From Insolitispirillum peregrinum (GTDB lineage: Bacteria > Pseudomonadota > Alphaproteobacteria > Rhodospirillales > Rhodospirillaceae), in contig NZ_FTOA01000002.1 of the NCBI RefSeq assembly GCF_900156605.1, forward strand, positions 496,001-560,000: a DNA stretch of 64,000 nt, written 5' to 3'. Numbering within the stretch: the first letter of the stretch is position 1; each line of letters starts with the position of its first letter. The notes beneath the pieces are model-generated. The model was not told where the DNA came from. It ran no database searches and saw only the letters and a program-made list of their open reading frames with translations. The position numbers and the translations under genes were made by a program. This document shows, piece after piece, positions 62,245 through 64,000 of the stretch.

Positions 62245-63351
62245 TTACTTCTTGTCGTCGCTGGCTGGTTTGGCCCAGTCCATTTCGAAGCGCCGGGCCC
62301 GGGCATCGGGTGTTTCCAGATGGACCCGGAAGCCGGTAGTCATGCCGGATTCCAGATTGGGCTGGGGCGGTTCGACGATGGCCCGCTGGACGGGCTCGTC
62401 GGTGGGACCAAACAGGATCAGGCTTAGGGACGGGATGGCCTTGGGCGATGACGAGACGTTGGCAATGAAGCCGCGGACCACCAGTGTATCAACGCCGTTG
62501 CGGTTCAGTCGTTCCGAGGTGACATTCTTGAACTGCAACCCGCTTCCCGGAGCATCGACGGTGATACCCAGCATGTTGTAGAGGCTCTCGGCCTGCGGGA
62601 AGCTGGTGATGATCGCCGAGCGGCCGAACCATGTTCCAGCCCCCAGCGCGGTCATCATCACAATCAGGAACACCAGGAACAGCATCGCGCCGTTCTTTTT
62701 GCTGCCATCCGAGCTTTCGTCATCATCGTCGATTGATGACCGCCCGAACAGTTCGGGGATCGGCTCGGGTTCGGCAGCGAGCAGGTCTTCGAGGTCGCTG
62801 TCAAGCGGGGTTCGCCCCAGGTCGCTGCGTGGCCCGGTCGATCGCCCAAAGGAATCGTCATCGTTGTCGTCAAAGGCATTGCCGAAATTCAGCCCGGCCA
62901 ACGGATCATCATCCGACATCGACCGGGGCCTGGCGTCGGAATCCATCGGCAGATCGTCGTCGGCGTAACCGTCGAGAGGGTCCGGGCGAACGCGGCCCAC
63001 TGGCGGCATTTCCATCGGCATCGGCTCACTGTCCGGCTCCGCATTGCGGGCATCGGCCAGCGCGTTGCGGGCATCGGCCAGCGCATCCTCGAACGACAAC
63101 GGCGCGGGGACGGGATCGGGTTCCGGCTCTGGCTCAAAGTCCGGTTCCGGTTCAACAACCGGAGGAGGAGGGGGTGTCGGTGCGGTGCGCTTTGGCTCTG
63201 GTGCGGGGGTGTTTTCCTCTGGCACATACCCAAGGGGCATTTGCTTCCAGGTATGCCCGCACATGGCGCACTTCAGCTTTCGGCCCTTGGGGCCGATTGC
63301 ATCGTCCGGCACGGTGAAGTGCGTGGTGCAGTTCGGACAGTTGAGTTCCAT
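62245..63351 (-). CDS. MJ0042 zinc-ribbon / DUF3426 membrane protein
   Basis: A 368-residue protein. The N-terminus is an MJ0042-type zinc ribbon (CPNCTTHFTVPDDAIGPKGRKLKCAMCGHTWKQ, two CxxC pairs). A long Pro/Glu/Asp-rich segment (residues 45-225) follows, then one membrane helix (GAMLFLVFLIVMMTALGAGTWFG) and a DUF3426 domain to the end (LQFKNVTSERLNRNGVDTLVVRGFIANVSS; LSLILFGPTDEPVQRAIVEPPQPNLESG). The arrangement is common in alphaproteobacteria, where this gene stands divergently from ftsE, as here. It may sense or regulate envelope proteins, but the function is not known. Confidence 0.88.
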   Translation of the reverse strand: MELNCPNCTTHFTVPDDAIGPKGRKLKCAMCGHTWKQMPLGYVPEENTPAPEPKRTAPTPPPPPVVEPEPDFEPEPEPDPVPAPLSFEDALADARNALADARNAEPDSEPMPMEMPPVGRVRPDPLDGYADDDLPMDSDARPRSMSDDDPLAGLNFGNAFDDNDDDSFGRSTGPRSDLGRTPLDSDLEDLLAAEPEPIPELFGRSSIDDDDESSDGSKKNGAMLFLVFLIVMMTALGAGTWFGRSAIITSFPQAESLYNMLGITVDAPGSGLQFKNVTSERLNRNGVDTLVVRGFIANVSSSPKAIPSLSLILFGPTDEPVQRAIVEPPQPNLESGMTTGFRVHLETPDARARRFEMDWAKPASDDKK

Positions 63352-63550
63352 GGATTTGTGAGAAGTTGCCCCGAAATGAATGTCTTTTATAGATGTTCAC
63401 TGACTGTAACACAAGCGCGGGTGCAAAGCGTCAGCGGACTTTCACCGTAGATGTCCTGTCATACGAACAGAATCGCCGGGACTGGCGCGCCATCTCTGGA
63501 CGTCACGGCGGCGCTGTGCCACTCTTCGGCCACCAAAAAAGAGGCTTCAG

Positions 63551-64000
63551 GTGCAGCAAGAACAGTTCGAGTATGACACGGTCCGCTTCAAGAGTGTGGG
63601 GCTGCGGTATGGCAATGGGCCTGAAATCCTGCAGGACATTTCGCTTACCCTGACGCCGGGATCGTTTCATTTCCTGACCGGCCCGTCGGGGGCCGGGAAG
63701 ACCTCGCTATTGTCGTTGCTCTACCTTGCCCGTCGCCCGTCGCGCGGATCGGTGGAGCTGTTCGGGCAGGATGTCACCTCGGCTCCCCGCCACCGCCTGC
63801 CAGCCATTCGGCGTCGTCTGGGGGTGGTCTTCCAGGACTTCCGTCTGCTGGACCATTTGTCGGCTCTCGACAATGTGGCCTTGCCGTTACGGGTGGCCGG
63901 GGCCAGCGAGGCCGAAATCCAGCGGCACGTTCCCGAACTGCTGTCGTGGGTGGGGTTGGCCAGCCACATGCAGGCGAAACCATCGGTGCTGTCTGGTGGG
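63551..64000 (+). CDS. ftsE: Cell-division ABC transporter ATPase FtsE, N-terminal 150 residues
   Basis: The start of an ABC ATPase cut off by the window end. GTG at 63551 has GAGG 6 bp upstream. Walker A is GPSGAGKTS (residues 40-48); the Q-loop region VVFQDFRLLDHLSALDNVALPLRV is the FtsE-specific hallmark; the last visible residues are SVLSGG of the signature. FtsE with FtsX controls septal peptidoglycan hydrolases. FtsX is expected just downstream. The gene is divergent from the DUF3426 gene and 199 bp away from it. Confidence 0.93.
   Translation, partial: MQQEQFEYDTVRFKSVGLRYGNGPEILQDISLTLTPGSFHFLTGPSGAGKTSLLSLLYLARRPSRGSVELFGQDVTSAPRHRLPAIRRRLGVVFQDFRLLDHLSALDNVALPLRVAGASEAEIQRHVPELLSWVGLASHMQAKPSVLSGG

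Noticed and set aside
1-64000. CRISPR arrays, transposases, prophage genes, rRNA and tRNA genes.
   Set aside because: No regularly spaced direct repeats, no transposase or integrase motifs, no phage structural genes and no tRNA-like cloverleaf were found on either strand.

Overview
The window is a dense, high-GC stretch of bacterial chromosome, almost certainly from an alphaproteobacterium of the Rhodospirillales type (relatives of Azospirillum, Novispirillum or Insolitispirillum; the genus cannot be fixed from sequence alone). The grounds are the ethylmalonyl-CoA pathway trio (ecm, ccr, mcd), the ihfB-lapA and pyrF/trpF-trpB-trpA-accD-folC neighbourhood, an Hsp20 gene followed by a DUF1150 gene, a DivL-type kinase with tyrosine in place of the phospho-acceptor histidine, and a zinc-ribbon/DUF3426 gene divergent from ftsE. 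About 60 protein genes are supported. I see no rRNA, tRNA, CRISPR array, prophage or transposase.

Layout. 1-5.8 kb: end of a LivF-type ATPase gene, an alpha/beta hydrolase, typA, a PfkB sugar/nucleoside kinase, an EI24 membrane protein and a lipoprotein. 6.2-11.5 kb: ecm divergent from ccr and mcd, three central enzymes for assimilating acetyl-CoA through ethylmalonyl-CoA. 12-16 kb: a candidate structured RNA, small unknown genes, a LuxR-type regulator broken by an amber codon in its DNA-binding domain, a methyltransferase, Hsp20 and DUF1150. 16-18.8 kb: a LysR gene divergent from a glutathionyl-hydroquinone reductase and a pirin. 19.4-27 kb: DUF485-actP acetate uptake, a methyltransferase-like protein, gamma-glutamyltransferase and a TPR protein. 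27-36 kb: a second candidate small RNA, a Cys/His-tailed small protein, a cyclic-nucleotide-binding/TPR protein, an Atm1-like ABC exporter with a large acidic membrane protein, mtgA and an SH3 protein. 36-42 kb: a 2-hydroxyacid dehydrogenase, a GNAT enzyme, a fused SpmA-SpmB protein, a 34-residue membrane peptide and pabB-pabC. 42-48 kb: dps, ihfB, a LapA-domain protein, small unknowns, and an FMN split-barrel protein divergent from a MocR regulator that lacks the PLP lysine. 48.7-57.5 kb: pyrF, trpF, trpB, trpA, accD, folC, divL. 57.6-64 kb: glycosyltransferase plus epimerase, purH, a YbjQ-family gene behind a possible attenuator, the DUF3426 gene and the start of ftsE.

The genes fit a free-living chemoheterotroph able to grow on C2 compounds: ActP imports acetate and Ccr/Ecm/Mcd work in its assimilation. 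Between the genes lie several families of short structured repeats. One family of roughly 100-150 bp sits at gene 3' ends, mostly between convergent genes. Other families are bordered by TAGAGC/GCTCTA, and this border appears to supply the stop codon of four genes. The most unusual items are the LuxR gene with TAG where tryptophan is expected, the MocR protein with Arg for the Schiff-base Lys, two candidate structured RNAs, and mutually exclusive hairpins directly ahead of the YbjQ-family gene.
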